Shown here piece by piece: positions 21,531 through 33,078 of a DNA stretch of 64,000 bases. The DNA is taken from positions 8,591,601-8,655,600 of the forward strand of contig OX442324.1 of NCBI GenBank assembly GCA_949358305.1, read 5' to 3'. A program made the position numbers and the translations under genes. Each line of letters begins with the position of its first letter. The first letter of the stretch is position 1. The DNA is from Strigamia acuminata (Eukaryota; Arthropoda; Chilopoda; Geophilomorpha; Linotaeniidae). The notes beneath the pieces were generated by a model, which saw only the letters and a program-made list of their open reading frames with translations, was not told the origin of the DNA and ran no database searches.

Positions 21531-22093
21531 GAGGCCGGGTCGTTTAGTCGTAATTCACCTAGTCGACGCCGTTTAGTCTACGCCGTTTAGTCGACCAGGT
21601 CACTTAGTCGACGATTTTTGACGACTAAGTGACCTGGTCGACTAAACGGCGTAGACTAAACGGCGTCAACTAAGTGATAAATAAAACAATTTTTTTTTGG
21701 ATTTTAAAACTTTTCCTCTAAAAAAAACTCTTAAAAATGAAATCAATTTTTTTGTAAAATACGACTCTAATGGGCGCAGACATAGGCATAACCGCTCAGA
21801 CACAACTTGGGTTTGCCTCGAATAGTTTGTGCCATTTCGATTGCCATTTTGCAGTGAATGATTTACTGACCAACACACAACTGCTTATATACCGATGAGA
21901 CAAGCTAGTTACGTCGACTAAACGTGCGTCGACTAAGCGTAACGTTGACTAGACGTCACTTAGGAGTTGGTCGACTAGGCGACCAGAAGTAAGAACGTCG
22001 ACTAAACGTTTGTCGACTAAACATTTTGCCGACTAAATGATCGTTTAGTCGCTGGCGTCGACTAGACGACAGTCGACTAAACGATTGGACCTG
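21531..22093. mobile_element. hAT-like MITE packed with GTCGACTAAACG motifs
   Basis: It is flanked by an exact 8-bp duplication, CAATAAGC (21523-21530 and 22094-22101), as in hAT elements. Its ends are imperfect inverted repeats (GAGGCCGGGTCGTTTAGTCG against CAGGTCCAATCGTTTAGTCG). About twenty exact or degenerate copies of GTCGACTAAACG occur, in both orientations, concentrated in the two terminal segments (21540-21676 and 21910-22086). No ORF is convincing. Confidence 0.85.
21556..21676. repeat. 55-bp arm palindrome inside the hAT-like MITE
   Basis: The arms 21556-21610 and 21622-21676 are inverted complements with only about two mismatches around an 11-base loop (acgatttttga). Each arm contains several TTTAGTCGAC units. 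Confidence 0.9.
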
Positions 22094-23151
22094 CAATAAG
22101 CAATCATTCAATATTTGCTGATATTTTGCAGCATTCACAGTCTTGTCAATAAAATTTAATTGGCCTACACCTCTGCTGCTCATAAAGCCCCATATCATTA
22201 CAATTTGTGGAAATTTTACAGTTTTTTTGCGCACAACAATTCCTCGTTCATCACCGTAACAAACACAAAATCTGGATTCATCACTCCAAATGATGTTGTT
22301 CCATTCATCTATTGTTCAATCCTTGTGCTCATTAGCCCATTTTCTTCGCTTAGTAATGTGCAACTTTGTAAGGAGAGGTTTTTCTTTTGCATGGTAAAAA
22401 CCATAACCCAGGCCTCTGAGTCGCCGTCGTGTTGTGGCATCAAAAACCTTTTTGCCGATAATTTTTTCCCATTCAACGGTAATTTCAAGTGTAGTGGCAT
22501 GTCTTTTTTCTGTTAGCACTCAATTTAATGCTTTATCATCCTTTTTACTAGTAATTTTTGGTCTTCCAAGTGGTTTTGAAAGTGAAGATGTGCCTGTTAT
22601 CCTCCATTTCTTTAATATTTCCAACCACCACACTTTGGCACACATCTAACCCCGAAGCTATAGACCTTGTTGATTGGTTTTTCAAATGTTTTTTTTTTAT
22701 GATTAATTCACGTATTTCTTTACTGGTTGTTTTTCCCCCTTCCCATGATTGAGTTCAAGTTAGATTAACAGTTTGGAACTCGATTAACTTCTCCATTCAG
22801 TCAAATCAGTCTGTATTAGTTAATTTGCATATCTCCTTACAATTTATTTACAGTTTATTTATAATGACATCAATAACTAAAAACATTTTGTATACTGATT
22901 GTATATTTTTGAAACTCGAATGAGCTGATTGGATTATTTTGAAATGTATTAGAGTTACAAAAATACAGATAACTTTTGATGTGTTTTGAAAATTGTTAAA
23001 AACTTTTTTTCCACTGAAAGAGGCGAGTTTAATTAACCTCGTTTAGTTGGTTTCGGATAATTTTTCTATTTCATAACTACACAGTAATCAAAAGAAAAAG
23101 CATTTTATTTGAAAAGATGGAGTGATTGTATATTTTTGCAACTGGGTTGTA

Positions 23152-23280
23152 CAGCATGGCCAGACGGTACATGTGTCCGACCGCGATTCGTTCGGATTCT
23201 GCAACAAGGCCAGACGACACATGAACCCGACCGCGACCTATATAGATTCTGCAGCATGACCAGAAAGCACAGGCTCCTGC
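23152..23280. repeat. About 65-bp imperfect repeats flanking the Tc1-like element
   Basis: Blocks with GGCCAGACG, ACATG and CCGACCGCGA recur about twice here, with a third partial copy at 20895-20920. Tc1 insertion separated them. Confidence 0.55.
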
Positions 23281-23492
23281 ATATCAAATCCAAGCCATGA
23301 CACAATGCCATAGCCCGTATAGAACGGTCACTTTCGGGCTAACACACTAAATGCCTTTCCACATAATGACGTGATCTTTTCACCAGATACCCACTTAGTG
23401 AAAATATCAGCCACATTCCACTGGCCTGGGACCTTCGACAATTTAAAATAGCCCTTCTTAAACCAGTCACGTAGGAAATAGTATCTAATACG

Positions 23493-23983
23493 TATTGACT
23501 CTTAATCGTTGTGAGTGCATGTGAGAAGCCAAAAAGTCAGAATTGCTAAAACCACCATTCTAAGTCAGTGGTGGCTGACATCTTTATTCACTGTGAATCT
23601 AAAAGCAAGTGTTCTGACTTGAGATTTGTTCTTCTCAAATCTACAAAACATAAAAGATGAGTACAAATCAATTCATAGTGATGGTTGATTTGTTCTTTAC
23701 AAAGCAAATTAAATAATCAACGATAAAACCAGCCTTAACAATGGATAAGCTGCTGGGGCAAACTAAACGATAAGAGCTCATCTGAGCAGACGACACAAAC
23801 GTTAACCATTGCGAAGCATGCGCCAACCGTAACACCGAAACACGCGTAATACAAGTCAATGACAATTGGCGCCCGACATCGTGACAAGACTACAAAGGTA
23901 ACGCAATGCGCCATTGTCGCACTATATCCGGAAACATGCGACATTTACAAGCTGGCACCATATGATTGCTCCAAATTCCAACA
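23493..23983 (-). repeat. Solo copia LTR in Copia-D
   Basis: This 491-bp LTR is flanked by exact 5-bp duplications, ATACG (23488-23492 and 23984-23988). Minus-strand ends are TGTTGGAATTTGG and GTCAATA; the last CA has decayed to TA. It contains the ACAAATCAA/TTGATTTGT stem (23663-23693). No internal region remains, so it is the product of LTR-LTR recombination. Confidence 0.88.
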
Positions 23984-24059
23984 ATACGAATGTGTTTTGT
24001 CTTCATATTTTCTATATCATTCGTGGCGAATTGGATCGACGACAAGGAATCTGAATATA

Positions 24060-25202
24060 CAGGGTGGAACAAAAGTCTGTTCCCCTCAAATATTTCCTCA
24101 GCAATTGCATCTAGGCCAACTTTGATAAAGCGATCGTATAGAAAGTGGGGTGAGAGCAATCCAATGATGTCATCAAATTTGACCTTGATGGTTATTTTCA
24201 AGGTTATTCACTTGCTAACTTCTAAACCAATCAGGTTAGAGCAAAAAAGTCAATTACAAAGTTGTAGAGCACCATCAAATTAGTACTATCCAACTTATCT
24301 TAGTGATCTTAAGTTAAATGTTTTCCTTTTAAAAAGGAGACAAATCAGCTGAAATAAAGCTAGCCATTGTGACAAAACTTAAATTTCTATCACAAAAATA
24401 CTAAATTACTTAAATAAACGTATTCAAATGTGCATCATTATGCAAGTAAACAAGAAAAACCACTGCCTTTTTTAATGCCTCAATAATTATTTTATCACAA
24501 GATTAACCCTTGGCTACACGGATTTATGGACAAGCTTTTTCTTGAATAGAAAAATTTTTTTTCCTATAAATTTTTTCTGCTGAAAATTTGTGACTTAGAA
24601 ACTTTCTGCCCCTTAAAACTCCAGCATAACTTTTAAGCTGGCTTTGCTGTATTTGTAAACAGCGCTTCAGTGAACAGCTTTTTGCATTTACCAGTAGTGA
24701 TTAAAACCACCTCCAGATGGCTCAAATCTATTTATTTTTATTGTTTAGGCATTACGTCCTCAATAAAATTAGTTCCGAACTAATAACAAACTAAATAACG
24801 CTTTAACCAATCGACTTAAAAATTGTCCATAAATCCGTAATGGCTTAACCAGAACGGCACATTTTATCCTTATGCCTCCGAGGGTTAAAAAATTTCACTT
24901 TGCTAATTTTTTTGTGATTTGTCTCCTTTTTAAAAAGAAAACATTTAACTTAAAATGACTAAGATAAGTTGGATAGTACTAATTTGATGGTGCTCTACAA
25001 CTTTGTAATTGACCTTTTTGCTCTAACCTGATTGGGTTAGAAGTTAGCAAGTGAATAACCTTGAAAATAACCATCAAGGTCAAATTTGATGACATCATTG
25101 GATTGCTCTCACCCCACTTTCTATACGATCGCTTTATCAAAGTTGGCCTAGATGCAATTGCTGAGGAAATATTTGAGGGGAACAGACTTTTGTTCCACCC
25201 TG
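24060..25202. mobile_element. Foldback MITE FB2b, complete (TA target)
   Basis: Its ends are CAGGGTGGAACAAAAGTCTG and the inverse, with TA on both sides. The arms of about 300 bp surround a non-coding core. It lies in Copia-D RNase H. FB2a (19490) is an incomplete second copy. Confidence 0.9.
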
Positions 25203-25419
25203 TATAATGGGCGTATTAACTCTGTCAAATAAAAGACGGTTCTCAAACAACGTTCTCACCCAGTATGCTTCTCGTACTGCATAAGCTAACGCCACTTATT
25301 CCGACTCTAAAAAGCTGCTAGCAACAACTGATTGCTTCTTGCAACCCCATCCAATAATGCCTCCGCCCAGACATATGATATATCCACCAAAAGTTTTGCA
25401 TTCGACCAAATCCTATAGA

Positions 25420-25920
25420 TGTTGAATCTTATTAAGGTGAGTCCAGCCAGGTATTCAATTTGTGCAAGACAGGCACAAAAACGTGCCTTCATCTTTATTG
25501 CTTGAAACGTTTTAGCAAACTGTGAACATTGAGTTCCAGGAGAACAAATCATACAATCATATCATGTGACATGTGAAACAGAGCAAGTCTTATGAATAAA
25601 CAATAAATACATGATAAATCAATATATAGCAGACACGGATAAATAATAAAACAATGATTACATTTAATTACAAACAGCATTTGTGTCTGACTAGAAACTT
25701 AATTAATTCCACATTAAATCCTATTACATATAAACATACAATACACCAATGATAACAGCCGTTGATAGCGCACACTCTAACATTAGAAATCCCACAATGC
25801 AATCGGTTAAAGGAGGACGCCACTCGAAACGCAAATGCTGATTGCCGCAGTTGAGCACGCTAATCCAGAAACGCCTGCCCCAAAGTAAAGCTGAGACAAT
25901 AATTGTCCCAAATATCTACA
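25420..25920 (-). repeat. Copia-E 3' LTR
   Basis: This 501-bp LTR has minus-strand ends TGTAGATATTTGGG and GATTCAACA. The purine tract CCAGAGGGGCGTA (25921-25933) and a copia RNase H follow on its internal side. Confidence 0.75.
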
Positions 25921-25942
25921 TACGCCCCTCTGGACAACTTTG

Positions 25943-26537
25943 TCACAAATCGAAAATATGCCCACATAAGTCTGTCAGACGAGGGCGTGCCAACCATTTG
26001 GTTAACAGATCAGCCACGTTCAGTTTTCCAGAAACGTGCCGGATGTCGAAGACCTTGCTCTCGTACAAACCACGCAGGTAATAAAAACAAACTTCAATAT
26101 GTTTGCTCGATTTATTCTCCACACGATTTTTACTATACTGAATTGCCACCGTGCTATCGGCCAAGATGCACGGCTACAGGTCACCAAAATAGTCGCGCAT
26201 CACCGACATGTTAAAGAGTCTTTTGAGCCATATCAGTTCCCTAACCCCATCTACGATGGCCACAAATTCTCATTTCATTACCACTGACGTGGTCATTTTC
26301 TGTTTGCGACACGACCACGAGACCGGAACAGCACCCCCAAAGCTTCTACGTTGGTCTACATCGGTTGCGTATGACGCATTGGTAAATACCTTCAACAATA
26401 CACTTTTGCATTTTGAAAGGTCGATGCAATAATCCTCAGTAGGCTTAAGATACCTTAGTACCTGTAGCAACATGTTAATGTGTCTCTGAGAATGCTTCTC
26501 ATTGTACTGGGAGAGTACGATCGTCGAGAACTGTTGA
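25943..26537 (-). pseudogene. Copia-E RT end and RNase H fragment
   Basis: It encodes the end of RT (FSTIVLSQYN, LLQVLRYLKP), then NASYATDVDQRRSFGG, and the RNase H C-terminus (DSTVAIQYSKNRVENKSSKH, NVADLLTKWL). At least one stop or frameshift lies near 26170-26270. The copia match stops at about 26537 and the 5' 80 percent of the element is gone. Confidence 0.85.
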
Positions 26538-27417
26538 GAATGATCTACTTATGTCACTTCATACAGTGGATGGATGCAATGTTGTTTGCGTGGTTTTTCA
26601 AAGCGTACGCTTCTGATTTAGTGCGCTAGTGATGTGCAATTGCTAAGATGGTTATATTTTGCGTTTGAACGGCCCAAAGTGTTTAATCGTGATAGTAATG
26701 TCGTTGTACGTATCATGCCATTTTTAGTTATCTTGCAGGCTTCACTGTTGCACATTTGTTGTTTTGTATTTCAAGGAAATTCAAAGTTGTATAAATGTGT
26801 GACGGTGACGACCACAACTCCCATTTAACAATGGTACCGAAGATAAGTCGCGATAAATAACAGTGAATATAATACAAGATAAATACAAGACAAGAATGGT
26901 TATCAATACATGACAGTTTATTGTTGGCAAACAATATAAATGAGCTAAGTTATACATAGGACTAATGCCGACATTTGGCAAGTTAACTGAGCTATTAAAC
27001 TATACAATGAGTTGGCCCACTGGCCCTAAAATCATATCATTATGTGTCTGGAATATGGGAGCGGTTTTCCCATCGCTCGACCGGGTTATAGATGTCATCT
27101 AAGCCGGATGGCTGTTTCCTGGAGTCCGATACGGCTTCGCTGGTTCCTTGGTTAGCTTGTGTAAATCATCGCACGTCGATGAATCGAATGATCTGAGAGA
27201 TGCGGTTGACTTTCGTGCACAGCCACAACTTTGGGAGGATATTGGTGTAAGTAAATGTGTTCATTTACTTACCAATATTCCAGTTATGAATTATAATTAA
27301 TTCATAAGCGTTGTGAGTTTCTATTAGATATTTTGCCGATAAGTTGTTGTCAACTTATTTGTCGCATTTGAGTTCAATGTAAACATAATCAAGTCTTCTG
27401 ACTTGATTAGTCAACTT
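26538..27417. other. Unassigned 880-bp stretch
   Basis: I recognise no gene or element ends. It holds small hairpins, such as AAGTAAATG/CATTTACTT near 27250-27275 and AATCAAGTC/GACTTGATT at 27389-27410. Confidence 0.4.
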
Positions 27418-28041
27418 TGTAGGACAGAGGGGCGCAGATATTGGCGAAATGTCGCCGGGAAGCGTGCAAAATGGCGTCGCAAATCTACGACGGTTAATTC
27501 CGATAACGAAAATGGCGTCGCCGATGTTCGCAAACGAGCGACGAACGATACGCATCCGTATCGTGAAATGCGCCGTGGAAATTCGCAATAAACAAGTGTT
27601 TTACACTTATACAAACGTGTAAAACCAGTTAAAGTAAAATATAACTCTATTTAATCATTGAAACATAAAAGAAACTTACATAATGGAGTGAAAATTGGCA
27701 GGAAAGCTCTAACCGAGGTGTCTGCCATCTTGGATTGGAAAAAAAACAATACAACTTGGGCACTCTGGTGCCAGATAACAGTATTAAAGTTAACAAAAGA
27801 ATAAATCTCACAGATATAAACAGATATCATACGGAATTACATATGTGACAGTGCAAATCATACGGAATTACGTATGTGACAGTGCAAATCATACGGAATT
27901 ACGTATGTAATAGCATGAAACAGTTAATAAATGCCGTATTCGACATATGCAAACAATAAATGTAATTAATACATTGAATTAAACATAGAAATATCGCAAA
28001 TAACATTTGTTATCGACAAATATGTGGTCTTTTGACCAACA
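27418..28041 (-). repeat. Copia-A2 3' LTR
   Basis: This 624-bp LTR has minus-strand ends TGTTGGTC and GTCCTACA. A purine tract (GAAGAGGGGATT) separates it from the internal region at 28042. It contains three about 31-bp tandem repeats. Confidence 0.75.
27826..27915. repeat. 31-bp tandem repeat, three copies, in the A2 LTR
   Basis: The unit carries CATACGGAATTACGTATG, itself nearly palindromic, joined by TGACAGTGCAAAT. Three copies with one or two changes. Confidence 0.85.
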
Positions 28042-28259
28042 AATCCCCTCTTCGATGACAAATGAGGGAAAATACAAGCATATACTGGAATTACAGTCTA
28101 ACACATTTAGAAAAGCAAATAATATGGGCGAATAATCAAGCCGGGTACTGAAATTGAAGAACTCTTCACTAAGAAAGCCCGAAAATTCCCACAGAACTTG
28201 ATCATCCTCAACTTTGGGAAAAATAACTTAGGAATGTCATTGTAGAAGGAAGTGCAGTT

Positions 28260-28619
28260 CTATGATCGGAAGATGTTGGCAATCAGCGATCGTAGGCGTT
28301 CTGAACTGAGCCATTTTGTAAAAATGTCTGGAGTATTCAACTCACTATCCACTTTTCGGAGATCAAAGCGTCCCGCCGTGAACCATTCCCTGAGCCAATG
28401 ATAACGAACGCGGATATGTCGAGTCTTCGAGTTCTCCACATCATTTGAGGTGAACTGTATGCTGGCCAGGGCGTCGGAATAAACGATGGGTCGCGATAGA
28501 CGATTCAAAGCCGGAAACTGGGTGTATACATGATTCAACCAATACAGCTCCTTGACACACTCAACAAGGGCGATGAACTCCGCTTCCATTGTTGAGCACG
28601 CCACGGTTGACTGTTTTCG
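28260..28619 (-). pseudogene. Copia-A2 RNase H fragment
   Basis: It is close to the Copia-A RNase H: STMEAEFIALVECVKELYWL, SDALASIQFTSNDVENSKTR and IFTKWLSSERLRSLI are all present. It is open to its stop near the LTR, but the match ends abruptly at about 28619, where Gypsy-X begins. All upstream domains are missing. Confidence 0.88.
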
Positions 28620-28762
28620 TCATGTGGATATTCGAATATTTCGTGTTGTAAAGGTCGATGCGCGAGGAGGAGGCAATTAATTTCACTCACCGGAACTGGT
28701 TTCTTTAGGATTTTCGTCGAAACGATTTCACTAATGGCCACCGGTGAATTAGATGGATTTTT

Positions 28763-29575
28763 TTATTCCTCCGGCGCAAATGGCAAAACCAGAATTGACT
28801 CTGACTTTTTCGCTTCTTCATAGGTCATGAACTTACGAATCTCGCTTGAGCCTGCCATACTCCATTGCTTTCTCGCATTGTCAATGTCTATACCGACCGC
28901 CGTACAAAAATCACGTCCGAGGAGCATATCCATCTTGGCATCGGGTAAAACCATGCAGATGAGTTTTACTATACCCATTGGAGCGCGTAAAGCGAGCTGC
29001 ATCGATTTGGTGGAGGTTACTATCTCGCCTGATGCAACCTGTACCTGCTCATGGAGATGTACAAAGTCCAAACCCATTTTTTCGTGTAGTTGTTGACACA
29101 CGTCCTCACTCATTACACAGGTTTGCGCGCCCGAGTCTAGAAGCGCTGTACAAGCTACATTAGCCCACGAAATCTTCACGCAAGGCGCTTCCTTGCACAA
29201 ACGATCCCCGCGCGTTATCTCAATGATGGGTTCTTGAGTGTCTTTAAGTTCTTCATGGAACAACATGACGAAAGATACCTTCATAGGAGGGATCAATTCC
29301 TTTGGACTCTCAGTCGTCATCACACTAGAAGTAGACTTAATAATTGGTAGAGTTTTAGTAATTTTACTTACTGTTGTCACTTTCGAGTTTTTCATCGAAA
29401 TTGCAGGTTGCAAATCTGTCAATTTCGGTAATGTCTCCGTTACAGCTTCAGAAACGGCAGTCTGCAGATCAGTCGCCTTTGTCGCTGATGTGATGATGGA
29501 AGACGATGATGAAATAACACTATCCACTGGTTTATACTCTGGAAGAGTAATAACAGTTGGAGATGTTGTTGAATT
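28763..29575 (-). pseudogene. Gypsy-X aspartic protease (3' part)
   Basis: A Ser/Thr-rich N-terminal stretch precedes a retropepsin-like domain: catalytic ALLDSGAQTCVMS near 29120-29160 and the second conserved motif MLLGRDFCTAVGID near 28900. The frame runs on upstream through the Copia-B insertion to the ATG at 43674, when one copy of the GAATT duplication is removed. An in-frame TAA at 28763 is followed by another 47 open codons to the break at 28619. Confidence 0.8.
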
Positions 29576-29887
29576 TGTTGACTTGTCATGTAAACTTGAA
29601 TATATTGTGTAGTGGTGAGAATAACATCAGTTGTGAAAGGAAAACACAAACGCCATCTTGTCGTCTCAGAAACTAGAAACAGAGTGAGTTTTTTATTCAC
29701 CTGTCAGGTGATCAACACTTACAAACATCGCCGCCTTTGGGCGAAATATTTAAACAATTCATAGTTAAAGCTGCAGACATTTGTGCAGTTAATACAGAAT
29801 ATAAACTAACATGTATACATAATAAATGACTGCATAACTTGACGATACGACACAAGATATATAACAATAGTACACCGGAACTTAACA
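29576..29887 (-). repeat. Copia-B 3' LTR
   Basis: 312 bp, TGTTAAGTTCC...CAAGTCAACA on the minus strand. The purine tract GAGGGGGCCGAA is at 29888-29899. Confidence 0.9.
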
Positions 29888-29905
29888 TTCGGCCCCCTCG
29901 TATCA

Positions 29906-32576
29906 TCAAGTACTTAGATTACTGAGATTAATCAAAAAAAGATTACAAAATTGTATTAAGTCGGTTTTATCAACCGACTTTGTGAAGATATCAGCGTAAT
30001 TTGACTTTGTCCCTACATGTATTATTTGAAGACCATCTCTCTTTACCAGCTCTCGTATAAAATGGTATCTTACGTTGATGTGCTTCGTGTTTCTGTTTTC
30101 GATATTCGACTTCGTGAAGTCGACGGTAGAGATGTTGTCGCATAGTACTCGGTGATAAAACTTGTTTGCCAAATTAGGCACAATCTCGTACAATACTCGA
30201 ACAATCCACATGTAGTCTTTCACTGTCTCAGTGAGAGCTACATATTCCGCCTCCATAGTTGACAATGTCACGTTGCGCTGCTTGAATGTTCTCCAAAAGA
30301 TGGGTGCATTGCCCAAAGTTATAAGGGTTCCGCCAACGGAAATTCGATCATCTCGATTGTTGGCGTAGTCTGAGTCACTGTAACCAACGACTTCGATTCG
30401 GTTGTTAGGGAATAACATGAGTCCAAGGTCCTTTGTGGTTCTCAGATAACTGAGGAGATCCAGTAATACAAGCCAGTGATCCCATCCTGGGTTGGATTGA
30501 AACTGACTCAAAATGTTGATTGCGTACGTGATATTGGGTCTTGTTCTTGATGCTATGAAGGCCAAAGAACCCAGTAAATTTCTGTATGGGATTCGCTCCA
30601 TGATTTTGAAGTCTTCAATTGTGGTCGGACATTGTTGTTTTGTGAGGATGATTGACTTCACCATTGGTTGCGACCTGATTTTTACTGATCGCAAGTGATT
30701 GTCGAATCTTAACAGTACTTTGTTGATGTTTGTCCTTTGGTGTAAGATCATTAGCTGTCTGTGTGAGCAAAATTCCACTCCCAACAATTTCTTTGTCCGT
30801 CCTAAGATCACGAGGTCAAACTGTGTCTTGATCATGTTGAGGACCTCCATGGCATCCTCATGTCGCTTGCCAAAAACAACGATATCGTCGACGTATACGA
30901 TTAAATACGCGATATCACCGAATTTATATACGCAGTTACACCAGTTTACGTGTTGTAGGCCAAGTTTCAGCAAAGTTTCTTCGAGTTCAATGCCCCATTC
31001 TCTTCCGGATTGATGTAACCCATATATTGCTCGAAGTAACTTGCAAACGTAATTTTCTTTCCCATGGCAAACGAATCCTTTGGGTTGACGCATATAAATC
31101 GTTTTATGTAGCTTTGCGTATAAGTAAGCACACTTGACGTCAGCCTGGATGTTTGACCACTTCAACATGCAAACAAGCAATGTGAATATAAAGCGCACGA
31201 TTGAAAAGTCCGCTACAGGTGAGAAGGTTTCTTCATAGGACTCTCCATAGCTTGTGAAAAGTCCTGTGCTACGAGTCTCGCCTTGTATCGGGCAATCTCT
31301 TGCTTCTCATTCTGTTTAACGGTGTAAATCCATTTACATCCGATTATCTTTGTCTCGGGTGGTGGTGGAACCAATTCCCATACTTTGCGTTGATGCATTG
31401 TGTCAATTTCATCGCACATAGCTTGATTCCACTCTTCCTTCTCCGGCAGATTCTCTATTTGCTCAAAACGTGCGGGTATGAAAACTTCGAGATGATTTGC
31501 TTCGAAATCGAGGATTAACTCATCCAGATCTATGTCGAAGTCATCCGTCGTCACGTTTGATTCAGCGAGCTTCTTCTTTCTTTTGTCCTCGAAAAGGTGT
31601 TCGGGAACATGAAGATTATGGTCTGCACAGTAGCATTTGACATCAGGGATAGATCGCAGTTTTGGTTTATCATATCCCACAATGGTGTACTCATAATCTT
31701 TATGTCCTGTTGGTCTTGTCTTCTCTGTCTTTCTTCAGACAAGTGGAGGTATTATCAGAACTGGGTTCAAAGCATCAGCTCCAGGTTGTGCTAATATGCC
31801 TGGGAATTTTACTTCTGGCGGATTAGCATGCAGTTTCTCGTCAGGTAGTCTAAATTTCAACTTCACTTGAGGTAATTCTTCCTCCTCTCTCTTCTTGATT
31901 GGTTGCGGCGGAGGCAGCGGTGGTCTCACATCCTCATCGGAATAATATTGACGATCGGCATCATTGTCCAAGTTGTCGTTCAAATTATTAACGTATGTTG
32001 TATATTTTTCGGTAGGCCCAGCACGCCTTCAACTTCGCGCCTGCTTTCGATAAATTTGACATCACTTGTTTCAATTACTTTCGAAAATTCTGGCAACCAA
32101 ATTCTATAGCCTTTCGTGACTCTGGGATAGCCAAGCATAATTCCATGTAGTCCCTTGTTGTCGATTTTGCAATCTCGGACCCTTTTCTGTACAAAGCACA
32201 AACTCCCAAATTTTCTCAAATGACGCAAAGATGGTTTCCGACCATAATAAAGCTCCATCGGCGTCTTTTCTGAGTTGAGCTTCGCAATTCTGTTTCTCAG
32301 GTAATTGAAGGTTAAGATGGCTTCGCCCCAGAATCGGTGCTCCAATTGTGCATCATAAATGAGAGCTCGCACCCCATTTGCCAAAGTTTGGTTAAGTCTC
32401 TCAGAAACGCCGTTCTGCTGTGGTGTGTATGCATTGGTCCTCTCATGATTAATTCCTTGCTCTTCAAGGTATTCTCCGAATTTGTTAAAGCAAAACTCCA
32501 TGCCGTTGTCTGTGCGAATGGCGAGAATCGATTTTCCAAGTAGTCGCTCGATCCTTTTCGCATGTTTCCGAAATAT
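29906..32576 (-). pseudogene. Copia-B pol (integrase C-part, RT, RNase H), frameshifted
   Basis: The pieces from 5' to 3' are an integrase core remainder with NGVSERLNQTL (31980-32576), a linker (31735-31983), RT N-terminus with GCKWIYTVKQ and RYKARLVAQ (31213-31680), then RT palm with DVKCAYLYAKL and LIVYVDDIVVF, and RNase H with YSDSDYAN and STMEAEYVALTE (29906-31260). Frame changes lie near 31230-31260, 31680-31740 and 31980-32020. The 5' continuation is at 40068 beyond Gypsy-Y. Confidence 0.88.
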
Positions 32577-33069
32577 TGTTACGTGGCTAAATGGGGATTG
32601 ATTTAGTTCTACGTGACATGAAGTTAATCAAGAATGACACAGGGTTTTATATGTAAAATGCCTGTTGGCTTTATTATTCAAAGTCGGACATTTACTAATG
32701 TAAATGTTCGGTCATCAGCTCTTATTACATTTGTTCATTTATTAAACTTAAAAACACATAAATGGTTCATTCAAATAAATAAGGATGATGCTGTTGTCAA
32801 TTCAATTCAATTTAGGAAACCTAGTCCTGCCTGACTGTCAACCGGCTGGCAGTAGTAGGTGAAGGTAAAAGTTTGAGAATCAAAAGAGATCTGAGCTCTC
32901 TGACTTAATCAACTCACTAAGTAAACTCCTATTCCCCCTATTAACTAAGTTGAACGGTCTGTGCATCTAATTAGGTGCACAGCGCCGTCTAGTGAGAATT
33001 CATTGCATTAAATGCCTAAACAGAGCGAGCAGAGCCAGCCGATACACGGTACGGCTCTACCGCGTAACA
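32577..33069 (-). repeat. Gypsy-Y 3' LTR
   Basis: 493 bp, TGTTACGCGG...CACGTAACA on the minus strand. A purine tract with GGGGGGGGC adjoins at 33070-33078 on the internal side. Confidence 0.92.
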
Positions 33070-33078
33070 GCCCCCCCC

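Larger units (their letters stand above)
21230..22750 (-). pseudogene. Tc1-like DDE transposase, disrupted
   Basis: The pieces in order are the HTH and middle region (22309-22519, TLEITVEWEKIIGKKVF), a catalytic stretch (VRKKTVKFPQIVMIWGFMSS, 22110-22234), then QQDSASCHTA and NSPDLSPIENVWGIMKKR near the C-terminus (21300-21480). The family is DD(E/D) cut-and-paste transposase. A hAT-like insertion at 21531-22093 splits it between the second and third catalytic acids, and frameshifts are present near 22310-22320. Confidence 0.85.
20923..23149 (-). mobile_element. Tc1/mariner-like transposon with long TIRs
   Basis: Its ends are CAACCCAGTTGCAAAAATAT and the inverse, with TA target duplications at 20921-20922 and 23150-23151. 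The terminal inverted repeats run about 250 bp (20923-21190 and 22885-23149). Without the 563-bp insert and its 8-bp duplication it would be about 1.66 kb, the usual Tc1 size. It carries a decayed minus-strand transposase. Confidence 0.9.
23340..25419 (-). pseudogene. Copia-D RNase H fragment with two nested insertions
   Basis: The three pieces are 25204-25419 (FGGYIICLGGG, GWGCKKQSVVA), 23984-24059 (SDSLSSIQFATNDIENMKTK) and 23340-23492 (YYFLRDWFKKGYF, NVADIFTKWVSGEK). A solo LTR interrupts at 23493-23983 and foldback FB2b at 24060-25202. Removing each with its duplication keeps the frame across both joints. Upstream it is cut at 25420 by Copia-E. Confidence 0.88.

Noticed and set aside
21540-22090. 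CRISPR-like or satellite array
   Set aside because: Motifs are unevenly spaced, occur in both orientations, and lack spacers; the 8-bp duplication marks a transposon.
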